Assembly (NCBI RefSeq): GCF_001586215.1
Contig: NZ_CP014634.1
Location: forward strand, 1,984,001-2,048,000
Length of the DNA: 64,000 nt
Reading direction: 5' to 3'
Source of the DNA: Corynebacterium simulans
Lineage (GTDB): Bacteria > Actinomycetota > Actinomycetes > Mycobacteriales > Mycobacteriaceae
This document shows, in pieces, positions 28,626 to 38,900 of this stretch; the stretch's first letter is position 1, and each line of letters opens with the position of its first letter. A program made the translations under genes and the position numbers. The notes below the pieces were generated by a model. The model was not told the DNA's origin. It was given only the letters and a program-made list of their open reading frames with translations, and did not search any database.

Positions 28626-29870
28626 ATGACTCGTCGATTTGGATACCCAGTTAAAGAGCACACACTTTCCGTCCCGTGGGACTACAACGACCCGCAACAG
28701 GGCACGCTTAAACTCTATGCTCGCGAAATCGGCGACCCGGATAAGCCCGCCATTCTCTATAACCAGGGCGGGCCAGGCTTCCCAGCCCCGCGTCCACTGG
28801 GGGCGTCAGGTGTCATCGGCAAGGGCCTGGAGCGCTACCGCTGGATCCTCATGGATCAGCGTGGCACCGGCCGCAGTCATCGCATTGATGAGCTTTCCGA
28901 GGCCGCCGACTTAAGCGTCGAGCGCCTTAAACTACTGCGCCAGGACAACATCGTGCGCGATGCGGAGCGGCTGCGTGAGTACCTTGGCATCGACAAATGG
29001 TCTTTGTTCGGCCAGTCCTTTGGCGGATTCTGCATCACGAGCTACGTCTCCTTGTTCCCCGAGTCAGTGGACAAGGCCTTCCTGACCGGCGGCCTACCGA
29101 CCCTGGACAAGGGCGCAGACGATCTTTACCGTTCCACGTTCACCAAGCTCAAGGTGCGCCAACAACGCTTCTTCGACTACGTACCTTTCGCGCAGCAGCG
29201 CATCGCGGAAATCATCGATCACCTGGACAACTCGCAGGAGGTTTTGCCTACTGGGGAGCGCTTGAGCTCGCTTCGCTTCCGCACCATCGGCATCGAGCTG
29301 GGCCGCGGCTCTGGATTCGATTCCCTGGGCTACCTGCTTGAGGAACCCTTCCGCACCGTGGGTGGGGAGAAGCGCTTGCGCTCCGATTTCCTCCACGAGG
29401 TCGGTGCTCGCGTGAGCTTCCAGGGTGGGCCATTGTATGCGGCCATCCACGAATCCATATATGGCAGTGTGGGCGGCCAGCACGTCACGGGCTGGGCGGC
29501 GCACCGCGTGCGCGAAGAGTTCCCGGAGTTTGCCGAGTCAGGCACGTGGCTGACAGGCGAGCACATCTTCCCGTGGCAGTTCGATGAGGATCCGGCGCTG
29601 CATGCCTTCAAGGATTCGGCAGAAGCGTTGGCGCAGCTTGAGTGGGACGCTGCGCCTTACGACGCCGCGGCATTGGGCAACGCCGAAGTGCAGGCCGCCG
29701 CAGCTGTCTATCTGGATGACATCTTCGTGCCCTTCGAAGAGTCGATGCAGACCGCTAGCGCCTACCGTGACCTGCGCCCAATGGTGACTAACAAGTTCCA
29801 ACATAACGGAATCGGCCACGACGGCGAGGGCATTCTGGGCGAGCTTTTCCGCTTGGTTGATGACCACTAG
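28626..29870 (+). CDS. Alpha/beta hydrolase, proline iminopeptidase-like (S33 family)
   Basis: Protein of 414 residues. Oxyanion segment NQGGPGFPAPRP, MDQRGTGRSHRI and the nucleophile elbow GQSFGGFC are characteristic of S33 aminopeptidases that release N-terminal proline. A helical cap follows at about 180-330, and the C-terminal VDDH-like end with GIGHDGEG contributes the catalytic histidine (NKFQHNGIGHDG). ATG 28626 follows TAAACT (28613-28618) by 7 bases, so the transcript is probably leaderless with its -10 inside the previous terminator. It is monocistronic. Substrate preference is inferred from the family. Confidence 0.85.
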   Translation: MTRRFGYPVKEHTLSVPWDYNDPQQGTLKLYAREIGDPDKPAILYNQGGPGFPAPRPLGASGVIGKGLERYRWILMDQRGTGRSHRIDELSEAADLSVERLKLLRQDNIVRDAERLREYLGIDKWSLFGQSFGGFCITSYVSLFPESVDKAFLTGGLPTLDKGADDLYRSTFTKLKVRQQRFFDYVPFAQQRIAEIIDHLDNSQEVLPTGERLSSLRFRTIGIELGRGSGFDSLGYLLEEPFRTVGGEKRLRSDFLHEVGARVSFQGGPLYAAIHESIYGSVGGQHVTGWAAHRVREEFPEFAESGTWLTGEHIFPWQFDEDPALHAFKDSAEALAQLEWDAAPYDAAALGNAEVQAAAAVYLDDIFVPFEESMQTASAYRDLRPMVTNKFQHNGIGHDGEGILGELFRLVDDH

Positions 29871-30123
29871 AACACCCGTTTGCGCCGGCCGGCCCCGGTC
29901 GGTCGTCGATCAGTTCCTGCGCCAGGCGGTGGCGGCACGACGCTGCACAGAGTGGAAGATGGAAAAGCAGACGGCGGACTTGGCGCTCGCTGCCTAGCCC
30001 CTTGTCTTATTCGATAGCAGTTTCATTAAGACTCTTCTTTCCTGCTCGCACACTTATTCAAGGTGTGGCAAGGTGGGGAGAGAATCAAGAATTGAACAAA
30101 GAATTGAACGAGAGGAAGAACCA

Positions 30124-31251
30124 ATGATCGGAATGATTGTTGTTGGCGTTGTTCTGCTGGCGATTGTTTTGACCATTTTTGATGGCTACTACATCGTGCG
30201 CACCCGTGAGGCTGCCATTGTGGAGCGCCTGGGTAAGTTCGTGACCGTGGCGCACGCTGGCCTGCACTTCAAGCTGCCGTGGGTTGATCGCGTGCGCGAC
30301 AAGATCAGCCTGCAGGTGCGCCAGCTCGATGTCATGGTGGAGACCAAGACCAAGGACAACGTCTTCGTTCAGATTCCGGTCGCCGTTCAATACGAGGTTG
30401 TTCAAGGTCGCGAGCGCGAGGCCTACTACATGCTCTCCAACCACGAACAGCAGATTGTGGCCTACGTGCAGGATAACGTTCGTTCCTCGGTTGCCAATAT
30501 GGACTTGGATGATTCCTTCTCATCCAAGGACACCATTGCACAAAACGTCGCAATGTCCTTGCGCGATAACATGGCCGCTTATGGCTGGCACTTCGTAAAC
30601 ACCCTGGTTACCGATATTCGCCCGGATACCCGCGTGCGCGAGTCGATGAACTCCATTAACGCTGCGCAGCGTGAGCGCGAGGCGGCTATCGCACAGGCTG
30701 AGGCGGAGAAGATTCGCGTGGTTAAGGAAGCCGAAGGTGCCGCTGAGGCAAAGAAGCTGCAGGGTCGCGGTGTGGCTGAGCAGCGTAAGGAGATTGTCGA
30801 AGGCATTGCGCAGCAGTACGAGATGCTGCGTGCTGCAGGCGTTCAGGAAAACCCGGAGACCCTCATGCTTGTCTCCCAGTACCTGGACGCGATGGTCGAC
30901 GTCGCCGACCGTTCTCACACCAACGTCCTCTACATGCCTTCGAATCCAGGCGGCATGCAGGATCTCTTCGGCGGCATGCGCGACGTATTGCTTTCGACTC
31001 AGGCTATTAACAACGAAGCCTCTGATGGACTCGACCGCGAGCAGCGCAAGCGCTTGGAGCAGCTGCGTGCGCAGAAGGCGCAGCGCGCGCAGCAGGAGGC
31101 GCGCGAGGTGCAGCAGCGCGCTGAGCACGCCTTTGAGCAGGCTCCTTACGGCGGCCAGCAGCCACAGGCTCCACAGCAGCAGGGTCAGCACCCACAAAAC
31201 GCACGTCAATACTTTGATGAGCTGCGCAAGCACCTCAAGGATGAGGGTTAG
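30124..31251 (+). CDS. SPFH-domain (stomatin/prohibitin-like) membrane protein
   Basis: Protein of 375 residues: one N-terminal membrane helix (MIGMIVVGVVLLAIVLTIF), then a band-7/SPFH domain (YYIVRTREAAIVERLGKF onward), a helical Ala/Glu-rich coiled-coil segment around 195-250, and a Gln-rich low-complexity C-terminus. Such proteins form membrane-associated oligomers and organise lipid microdomains or protect proteases. No partner NfeD-type gene is adjacent. Start ATG 30124 has GAGAGGAAG about 6 bases upstream; the longer frame from 30073 has no helix-forming start. A terminator at 31287 follows. Confidence 0.88.
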   Translation: MIGMIVVGVVLLAIVLTIFDGYYIVRTREAAIVERLGKFVTVAHAGLHFKLPWVDRVRDKISLQVRQLDVMVETKTKDNVFVQIPVAVQYEVVQGREREAYYMLSNHEQQIVAYVQDNVRSSVANMDLDDSFSSKDTIAQNVAMSLRDNMAAYGWHFVNTLVTDIRPDTRVRESMNSINAAQREREAAIAQAEAEKIRVVKEAEGAAEAKKLQGRGVAEQRKEIVEGIAQQYEMLRAAGVQENPETLMLVSQYLDAMVDVADRSHTNVLYMPSNPGGMQDLFGGMRDVLLSTQAINNEASDGLDREQRKRLEQLRAQKAQRAQQEAREVQQRAEHAFEQAPYGGQQPQAPQQQGQHPQNARQYFDELRKHLKDEG

Positions 31252-31735
31252 TACTTCCGTGGAAGGACTCTAAGGATCGCACCTGCAAGCCGTCTTCGGT
31301 GAAGTTGGATTTATCTAACCACGCCTCGAAGACGGCTTTTTTGCAGCCATTCGGCGTCGGTGATGGAAAGCCACTCGGTGTCGCGGGAGCGACCTTTGTA
31401 AACCATGTGGTTGCGGAATATGCCCTCCGGAACAAATCCCAAGCGTACAGCGGTGTTGCGGGAAGGCTGCTTGAGATGCTTGGAATAGTAGACCCATCCC
31501 ATCTCCACGCTGCCGTGCTCGGGCACTGCGTTGATGAGTGAAATTGAGCCAATGGCTTGCTCAGCTATCGCCGTGCGAAACTCAGCAGAGTCCTCGAATG
31601 GGCCGGAACCATTGAAGTAGGTCAAATAGTGCTTTGGAGCTCGCCTTCGAAAGCTGCCACCATGTCGTCGCCGTGCTTGTCAGCATCCAACGGCTCGAGG
31701 CGGCAATAGCGACCCTCCAGCGTTACAGGTTGGGG
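31235..31735 (-). pseudogene. Decayed GNAT acetyltransferase (RimJ/RimL type)
   Basis: Pieces of one acetyltransferase lie in three frames on the minus strand. The N-terminal piece starts near 31726 and reads VTLEGRYCRLEPLDADKH. The middle piece (31625-31311) reads LTYFNGSGPFED to RSRDTEWLSITDAEWLQ. The C-terminal piece, ending at 31235, reads EAWLDKSNFTEDGLQVRS. At least two frameshifts are needed, near 31640 and near 31320. The middle piece also jumps from YYSKHLKQ straight to PSRNTAVRLGF, so about 33 residues of the acetyl-CoA-binding region are missing in frame. No start codon is visible for the N-terminal piece. The 3' end overlaps the end of the SPFH gene. Confidence 0.75.
31287..31342 (+). 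terminator. Terminator after the SPFH gene, inside the decayed acetyltransferase
   Basis: AAGCCGTCTTCG (31287-31298) and CGAAGACGGCTT (31327-31338) pair perfectly over a 28-base loop, followed by TTTT. The loop is long but the stem is strong. Confidence 0.7.
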
Positions 31736-31842
31736 AAGCGAACGAGTGGTCTAATTCTTGGGTCTAATGGGTTGGTCGAGTTTGTTGATACGTGTCGTGT
31801 TGACATCCTAAAGGTGCTCGTTCCCCCACGCCGGCGGCGACG

Positions 31843-32604
31843 CTAGTTCGCTGGGCATGCGGCGAGTAATCCTGCGAGCGCGTCGCGCTCAGCCTCGGTG
31901 ACCCACAGCCCGTAGGTTGACTTCACATCGATGATTCGCTGGGCGTAAGAGCAGCGGTAGCCATTGTTCGGCGGCAGCCAGGTTGCTGCGTCGCCTGCGG
32001 ATTTCTGCTGATTAAGTGGGCCGTCGACCGCGAGGAGATTGCGCGGGTCGTTGGCAAAGTCGCGGCGCTTTTCCGGTGACCATTCTTGGGCGCCTTTTTG
32101 CCAGGCGTCGGCAAGCGGGACTACGTGGTCGATCTGAACCTTGTCTGAAGTGTCTTGCCCGCGCTGGAAGCTGATCTCCGTGCCGGAATAGGGATCGTGC
32201 AGCGTACCTGTCAGGACCACGCAGTCATGAGTGTTTTCTTTGAGCGTGATATCCACGAGGTCACGGCGCAGAATGTCGTTTCGCGTATCGCAGCCGTTGT
32301 GGCCAAATTCCACGGTGACATCGTCAGACCACGCCTGCCCGAACTGCTCACGTTCGTAGTCAGTCTTTGGCGCGCGGCCCTTAACCGGCAGTGCGTTGAG
32401 CTGTTCTAATGCAGGATTTGGTGCAGGTGCCGCGGGGGTGTTGGGTGCATTGTCCAGACTATCGTTTGCAGTGGTTGTGGGCGCAGTCGCTGAGGTGGAC
32501 GAAGTCGGGGCGTCGAGAGTTGCGCCAAAGATGACGAGAGCTGCGACGATGAGGTTGAGGATGCCGACTATGTAGTACGGGCGAAAAGGGGAGCGGGCTG
32601 CCAT
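31843..32604 (-). CDS. Secreted HNH nuclease (DUF1524/GmrSD type)
   Basis: Protein of 253 residues from ATG 32604: N-terminal membrane helix or uncleaved signal (PYYIVGILNLIVAALVIFG), a Thr/Ser/Ala/Pro-rich spacer to about residue 75, then a nuclease domain with QIDHVVPLADAWQKGAQ, DPRNLLAVDGPLNQQKSAGD and a WLPPNN segment, the HNH pattern of DUF1524. Two cysteines around GHNGCDTRND and HDCVV and a late pair (YRCSYA, LAACPAN) could form disulfides outside the cell. Related exported nucleases are common in corynebacteria; use of DNA as nutrient or in defence is only a possibility. It is divergent from the small gene at 32642. Confidence 0.88.
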   Translation of the reverse strand: MAARSPFRPYYIVGILNLIVAALVIFGATLDAPTSSTSATAPTTTANDSLDNAPNTPAAPAPNPALEQLNALPVKGRAPKTDYEREQFGQAWSDDVTVEFGHNGCDTRNDILRRDLVDITLKENTHDCVVLTGTLHDPYSGTEISFQRGQDTSDKVQIDHVVPLADAWQKGAQEWSPEKRRDFANDPRNLLAVDGPLNQQKSAGDAATWLPPNNGYRCSYAQRIIDVKSTYGLWVTEAERDALAGLLAACPAN

Positions 32605-32641
32605 GATGGGGATGATTTTAGCGGCTAGACTGGCGCCGGTA

Positions 32642-32845
32642 ATGAGTATTGATAGGTTCTTTGATGAATACACGCAACAGCGCGGGATTGTCCGCAGTGC
32701 GCTTGTGGTTCCGGCGAGTGCATGTGAGATTTATGCAGAGGTAGAGCCCGAAGGTCCTGCCGGGGAAGGCATGCGACGGGGCCAATCGCGCGTGGAACTA
32801 AAGCGTGCTGAAGAGCTAGTTTCCCAGCTCTTGGGTGATTTCTAG
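32642..32845 (+). CDS. Possible small protein of unknown function
   Basis: An open frame of 67 residues from ATG 32642, product MSIDRFFDEYTQQRGIV to RAEELVSQLLGDF, acidic with a helical C-terminus. There is no recognisable family. TAGACT lies 10 bases before the ATG and could give a nearly leaderless transcript. It is too short for certainty, but the composition is protein-like and it is the only frame between the nuclease gene and fas. Confidence 0.35.
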   Translation: MSIDRFFDEYTQQRGIVRSALVVPASACEIYAEVEPEGPAGEGMRRGQSRVELKRAEELVSQLLGDF

Positions 32846-32992
32846 CCGTATTCTCGCCGCCGTGATTTACGAGCGGCACCCACACACGCCGTCAAAAGAT
32901 GATGGTTTCCTCATGATTTTGTGGCATGCTGTTTTTCTGACTTTCTGATACAAAACAATTCTGGCCGCACTCGCATAGGAGCAGCAACCACA

Positions 32993-35900
32993 GTGAGTAC
33001 CACCCCGCGTACCGAAACTACGACCATTATCCAGCCGCATTCCACAGGAAAACGCTTGGTCAACCGCCTAGACGCCGAACCTTTCGCGCTGTCATTTTCG
33101 GGCCAGGGCTATGCCTGGCTTCCCAATCTGCAGGCATCCATCGCCGCAGGCGCAGGCACCCGCCTTGCCGGGCACCTGAAGCAGGCGGAAAAGATCCTCG
33201 AGCCACTCGCAGACGATCTCGCCGCCGCCTTCCCGCACGGCTTTGCCCCGCTCGAGTGGGCAGCACCAGCGAACTCGCCGCGCATTAACCTGGCGGATTC
33301 TGCTATCTCTACCCCGGGCATCGTCACCGCCCAGGTTGGTGTGCTCGAAGCGCTTTCTGCCCAGGGGCTCGACGTCTCGCAGGCGGTCGCGGCCATTGGT
33401 CATTCCCAGGGCACCTTGAGCACGTTTGTTGCCACCGGCCGCGCCGAAGCCGGCGAGGTCATCGTTTTGGCGCAGCTCATCGGTGCCGCTATCACGCGTA
33501 CAGCCCGCACTCATGGTTTGGTCCGCAACGCTGAGGGTTCTCCTATGGTGGCAGTCTCCGGTGCCACTCAAGAGCAGATTGAAAAGGCTGGCGGTCGTAT
33601 CGGCCTGCGCAATGGCCGCGACAAGTTCATCATCGTCGGTACCCCGGCGGAGGTAGCCGCAGTTCAAGGCCGCCTCGAAGCGGCGGCCTCCAAGGACGCT
33701 AAGCTCGTCGAATCCAAGCAGCGCGGCGGCGCCCCGTTCGCACCTCGCTTTAGCCAGCTCGACATCCAGGCTGCCTACCACCACCCGGCAATGGAAGAGG
33801 CCGTTGCGCAGGTCATCGTGTGGGGTAAAACCGCAGGTCTTGATCCCGTGCTCGTGGAGGAGGGCGCCCGCGCCGTCCTCACCGACATCGTCGATTGGCC
33901 AGCCCGCGTCACCGAGGCCATCGAGGCAGGCGCCCGCTGGATCTTCGAGTGCGGCCCTGATGGTGGCGTCGAGCCGCTGACCCGAGACATCGTCGCAGGA
34001 CGAGGAATCGGCACCTTGGTGGTGTGCGGTTCGCAAGGGCAGTCGCAGCTTTTCGACGCCGGCCAGGCACCCGCCCTGCCCATGTCCTGGGAGCGCTTCC
34101 GTCCGACCTTGCGCGCAGGTCGCCTTTTCACCAAGTTCACCGAGGCAACCGGCTATTCGCCAGTCATGCTGCCCGGCATGACCCCTTCCACCGTCGACCC
34201 AGAAATCGTGGCTGCAGCAGCCAACGCTGGTCACTGGGCAGAGCTCGCAGGCGGTGGCCAGACTACCAACGCCTTGCTGGCACGCAACTTGGAGAAGCTA
34301 GAGGAACTCCTCGAGCCAGGCGTGAACGCACAGTTCAACGCCATGTATCTCTCCGCATCGCAGTGGCGCCGCCAGATCGCTGGCGAGCGCGCCCTACCCA
34401 AGGCACGCGCAAACGGTGCGCCCATCAACGGCGTGGTTGTCTCTGCTGGTATCCCACCGCTCGATGAGGCAGTGGAACTCGTAGAATCTCTGCACGCGGA
34501 CAACTTCCCGTGGGTCGCATTCAAGCCAGGCACCATCAAGCAGATCGACCAAGTACTGCGCATCGCCGAGCAGGCCCCAGGACTTATCATCATGCAGGTC
34601 GAAGGCGGTCACGCCGGTGGCCACCACTCGTGGGAGGACCTCGACGAGCTGCTCGCTGCCACCTATGGTCGCATCCGCGAGCACGACAACGTGGTGCTGG
34701 CCGTCGGCGGCGGCATCGGCACCCCAGCCCGCGGCGTTCAGTACCTGCTGGGCACCTGGGCACACAAGCAGGGGCTGCCGGATGCGCCTGTCGACGCCAT
34801 CATGGTGGGCACCGCCGCCATGGCGACCAAGGAATCCACCGCTTCCGAATCCGTGAAGCGCGCACTCGTGGCCGCGCAGCCGACCGTCCAGAACGACGGC
34901 TGGGCCGGCGTGGGCGCTGCAGCCCAGGACTTCGGCGGCTCCGTGACCTCCGGACTGTCCCAGCTGGGCGCGGACATCCACGAGATCGACAACTCCTTCG
35001 CACGCGCCGGGCGCCTGCTCGACGAGGTCGCGGGCGACGCTGAGGCCGTGGCCGCACGTCGTGACGAGATCATCGAGGCCATCGGCAAGACCTGCAAGCC
35101 TTACTTCGGCGACCTTGACTCTATGACCTACGCGCAGTGGCTCGAGCGCTACCTTGAGCTTTCCTACATGGGGCAGTGGGTCGACGAATCCTGGTTCCAG
35201 CGCTTCGTCGCGATGGTGGAGCGCACCGAGGCCCGCCTCAACCCGGCGGACCACGGCGAGATTGAACTTCAGGTCACCGCAGAGCGCGAGAACCCGGAGC
35301 AGGCAGTCAAGCAGCTGCGCGAGCTCCTGGGCAGCGCCGCCCTCGACCAGCTCGTCCACCCAGGCGACGCCGCGTGGTTCCTGCAGCTGCTCAACCAGAA
35401 GGGCAAGCCCGCCAACTTCGTCCCCGTCATCGACGCGGAGGTCCGCCGTCTGTGGCGCCAGGACTCCCTGTGGCAGGCCCACGACGAGCGCTACGACGCC
35501 GACCAAGTTTGCATCATCCCAGGCACCACCGCAGTCGGCGGCATCGAGCGCGCTGACGAGCCGGTGGCTGAGCTGCTTGCCCGCTTCGAGCAGGCCGCAA
35601 CAGATGAGCTGACCCAGGCCGGTGTACAAGACAAACCAGAGCACTCGGACTTCGACACAATCCTCAAGGCACCAATGGTCAATTGGGCAGGCCGCGAGCA
35701 GCTCAACCCGCTTCGCCTCGTGCTTAGCACCGGCCAGTTCCTGGCTGAGTCGATCGAGAGCAAAGACAACGGCTCCCGCTTTCAGAAGCTTGCCGAAGGC
35801 GAGTACTGGCTGAGCGTCCCGCTCAAGGGCGCGATTGCAGGCGCGCAGCTGCGCCTGCGCATCACCCCACCGCAGATTCCGGGCGCCTCGCCGCTTATCA

Positions 35901-38900
35901 CCGAGGCCGATGCCGCTGAGTCCATGCGCGAGCTGGCTCGCGTCGCCGCGGGCGGCACCCTGCCGGAGGTAACCGGTGGCACCGCCATCTGGTCCGGCGA
36001 GCTCAGCGCCGCGGATTCCGCGGACTATGAAAACGTCACCGCGGGCTATGCACCTGCCGACGCCCTTTCCGCAGACGTTGCCGAGGGCGCACACGTGGCC
36101 CCAGACGTCCTCGTGGGCAAGGCCTGGCCAGCCGTGTTCGCGGTCATCGCCAATGCAGTTACCGAAGACGGAACCAACGTCGTTGAAGGCCTGCTCAACC
36201 TGGTCCACCTGGAGCACAACCTCGAACTCAAGTCCGCGCTGCCGCGCGAGGCGAAGCTGCGCATCACCGCCACCGCGGGCGAGGTCCGCGACACCCCAGT
36301 CGGCCGCGTCGTCGACGTCGCAGTAGATATTGAGACGGCCACCGATGGTGCTTCCGTAGCTGGTGCAGACACCGCAGGTACCCCGGTTGCGCGCCTCTTC
36401 GAGCGCTTCGCCATCCAAGGCCGTCGCGGCGAGCAGGAACTCGGCGCAGCGGACTCCGTCGCAGGTGAAGCGTCCACCACTGCGGAAAAGCCGCGCAGCT
36501 TCCGCCACGAAATGACCGTGACCGCCCCGCAGTCGATGCACCCATTCGCCGTGGTCACGGGCGACCGCAACCCCATCCACGTTGCCGATCTCGCCGCCCA
36601 GCTGGCTGGCCTGAAGGATGGCGTCATCGTCCACGGCATGTGGACCTCCGCGCTGGCGCAGCTGGCTGCAGCTTTCGACGGCGCCGCAGTCCGTGAGTGG
36701 AGCGCCACCATGCAGGCGCCTGTCCTGCCCGGCGCGCAGGTCACCTTCGTGGTCGAGCGCGTGGGCCTGGACACCCGCCCAGGCTTCGGCGAGGTCCGAG
36801 CCGTCACCGCTTCCGTCGACGGCGTTCCGGTCCTTGAGGCTCGCGCAACTGTCGCTGACAAGCTGACCTTCTACGGCTTCCCCGGCCAGGGCATCCAGTC
36901 GCAGGGGATGGGCATGGACGCCTTCGCGGCGTCGTCAAGCGCCCGCTCCGTGTGGGAACGCGCGGACAAGCACACCCGCTCCAAGTTGGGATTTTCCATC
37001 CTGGAGATCGTGCGCAACAATCCGCAGTCCGTCACTGTGCGCGGCGAGGAGTTCACGCACCCGGACGGAGCTCTTTTCCTGACCCAGTTCACGCAGGTAG
37101 CCATGGCTACCCTGGGCTGCGCGCAGATCGCCGAGATGCAGGAGGCCGGCGTCCTTGACTCCGGCGCCTACTTTGCGGGCCACTCCGTGGGCGAGTACAA
37201 CGCCCTTGCCGCCTACGCGCAGGTGCTCTCCCTCGAAGCAGTCGTGGAGATCGTCTACGCCCGTGGCCTGACCATGCACCGCCTGGTCGAGCGCGACGCC
37301 GAGGGGAACTCCAACTATGGACTGGCGGCGCTGCGTCCGAACAAGATCGGCGTCTCCGCCAAGGACGTGTTCCCGTACGTTGCTGAGATTTCCGCGCAGA
37401 CCGGCGAGTTCCTGGAGATCGTCAACTACAACATTGCAGGCGTGCAGTACGCCGTCGCCGGTACTCGCGCGGGGCTTAACGCCCTGCGTGCCGACGCCGA
37501 GCGCCGCGCGCCGGGGGCGCGTGCCTTCATCCAGATCCCGGGCATCGACGTGCCGTTCCACTCCTCTCATCTGCTGGGCGGCGTGCCTGCCTTCCGCGAG
37601 CACCTCGATTCCCTGATTCCGGCGGACATCGACCTGGATATCCTCGTGGGCCACTACGTGCCGAACCTGGTCGCGCGTCCATTTGAGCTCACTGAAGAAT
37701 TCGTGCAGGCCATTGACTCCGTGGTGGACTCTGAGCCCGTCAAGGCCATCCTGTCTGACTTCGCGGGCGCCCTTGAGAACCCGGTTCAGTTGGGCCGCAC
37801 CTTGCTCATTGAGCTTTTGGCCTGGCAGTTCGCTTCACCTGTCCGATGGATCGAAACCCAGGATCTCCTGCTTAGCGAGCCGGGCACCATCGGCGGCGCT
37901 GGCACCCCGGGCCTGGGCGTGGGGCGCTTTGTCGAGGTGGGCGTGGGTTCCTCGCCAACGCTGGCGAACATGCTGGGCCAGACCCTGCGCCTGCCGCAGT
38001 ATGCAGGCCACGGCATCGAGGTGCTCAACATCGAGCGCGACCGCGATGTCGTCTTCGCTGAGGATGCCATCGCTCGCCCGGAGCCGGAGCAGACTGCAGC
38101 GGCTCAATCTGGTGCCGAGGGTGGTGCTGTCGAATCTGACGCTACCGCAGCAAGCCTGGTCCCTGAGACCTCGGCAGCAGCGGAGACCACGACCCTCGTG
38201 GCTCCGGTTCCGGCACCTGCTGCGGGTGGCGAGACCCCAGCGGATAAGCCGTTGAGCGCGCAGTTCGCCACCGAAATGCTCGTGGCGGTGTGGACCAAGG
38301 TTCGCCTGGATCAGATGGGTCCTGCCGATACCATCGAACTGCTCGTCGAGGGCGTGTCCTCCCGCCGCAACCAGCTCCTGCTGGATCTGGGGGTGGAGTT
38401 CGGCCTGGGCGCTATCGATGGCGCGGCCGATGCTGCGCTGTCGGAACTCAAGGAGACTGTCGCAGGCATGGCCAAGGGCTATAAGGCCTTTGGCCCGGTC
38501 CTGGGCGAGCAGGTAGCTGATGCGCTGCGCCGCCTTACTGGACCTGCCGGAAAGAAGCCTGGCTACGTGGCTGAGCGCGTCACCGGCGCCTGGGGCTTGG
38601 GCGAAGGCTGGGCAGACCGCGTCATCGCTGAGCTTGTCCTCGGCACTCGCGAGGGCGCGTCCCTACGCGGCGGCGACCTGGCCACGCTCGGCACGGGCGC
38701 TGCGAATGCCAAGGAGCTGGATGCGCTTATCGACGCCGCCGTGACCGCCGCCGGACAGCGCGAGGGGATTAGCATCGCGATGCCTTCCGCGGGTGGTGCC
38801 GCGGGCGGTGGGGTAGTGGACTCCGCGGCTTTGGATGCCTACACCGCGGAAATGACCGATACCCTTGCAGAGACCGCCCGCACCTTGCTGTCCAAGCTGG

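Noticed and set aside
29871..30072. Coding-like stretch reading VVDQFLRQAVAARR and EKQTADLALAA before a TAG near 29997
   Set aside because: Only about 35 codons, no start or ribosome-binding site and no family recognised; at most a gene remnant.
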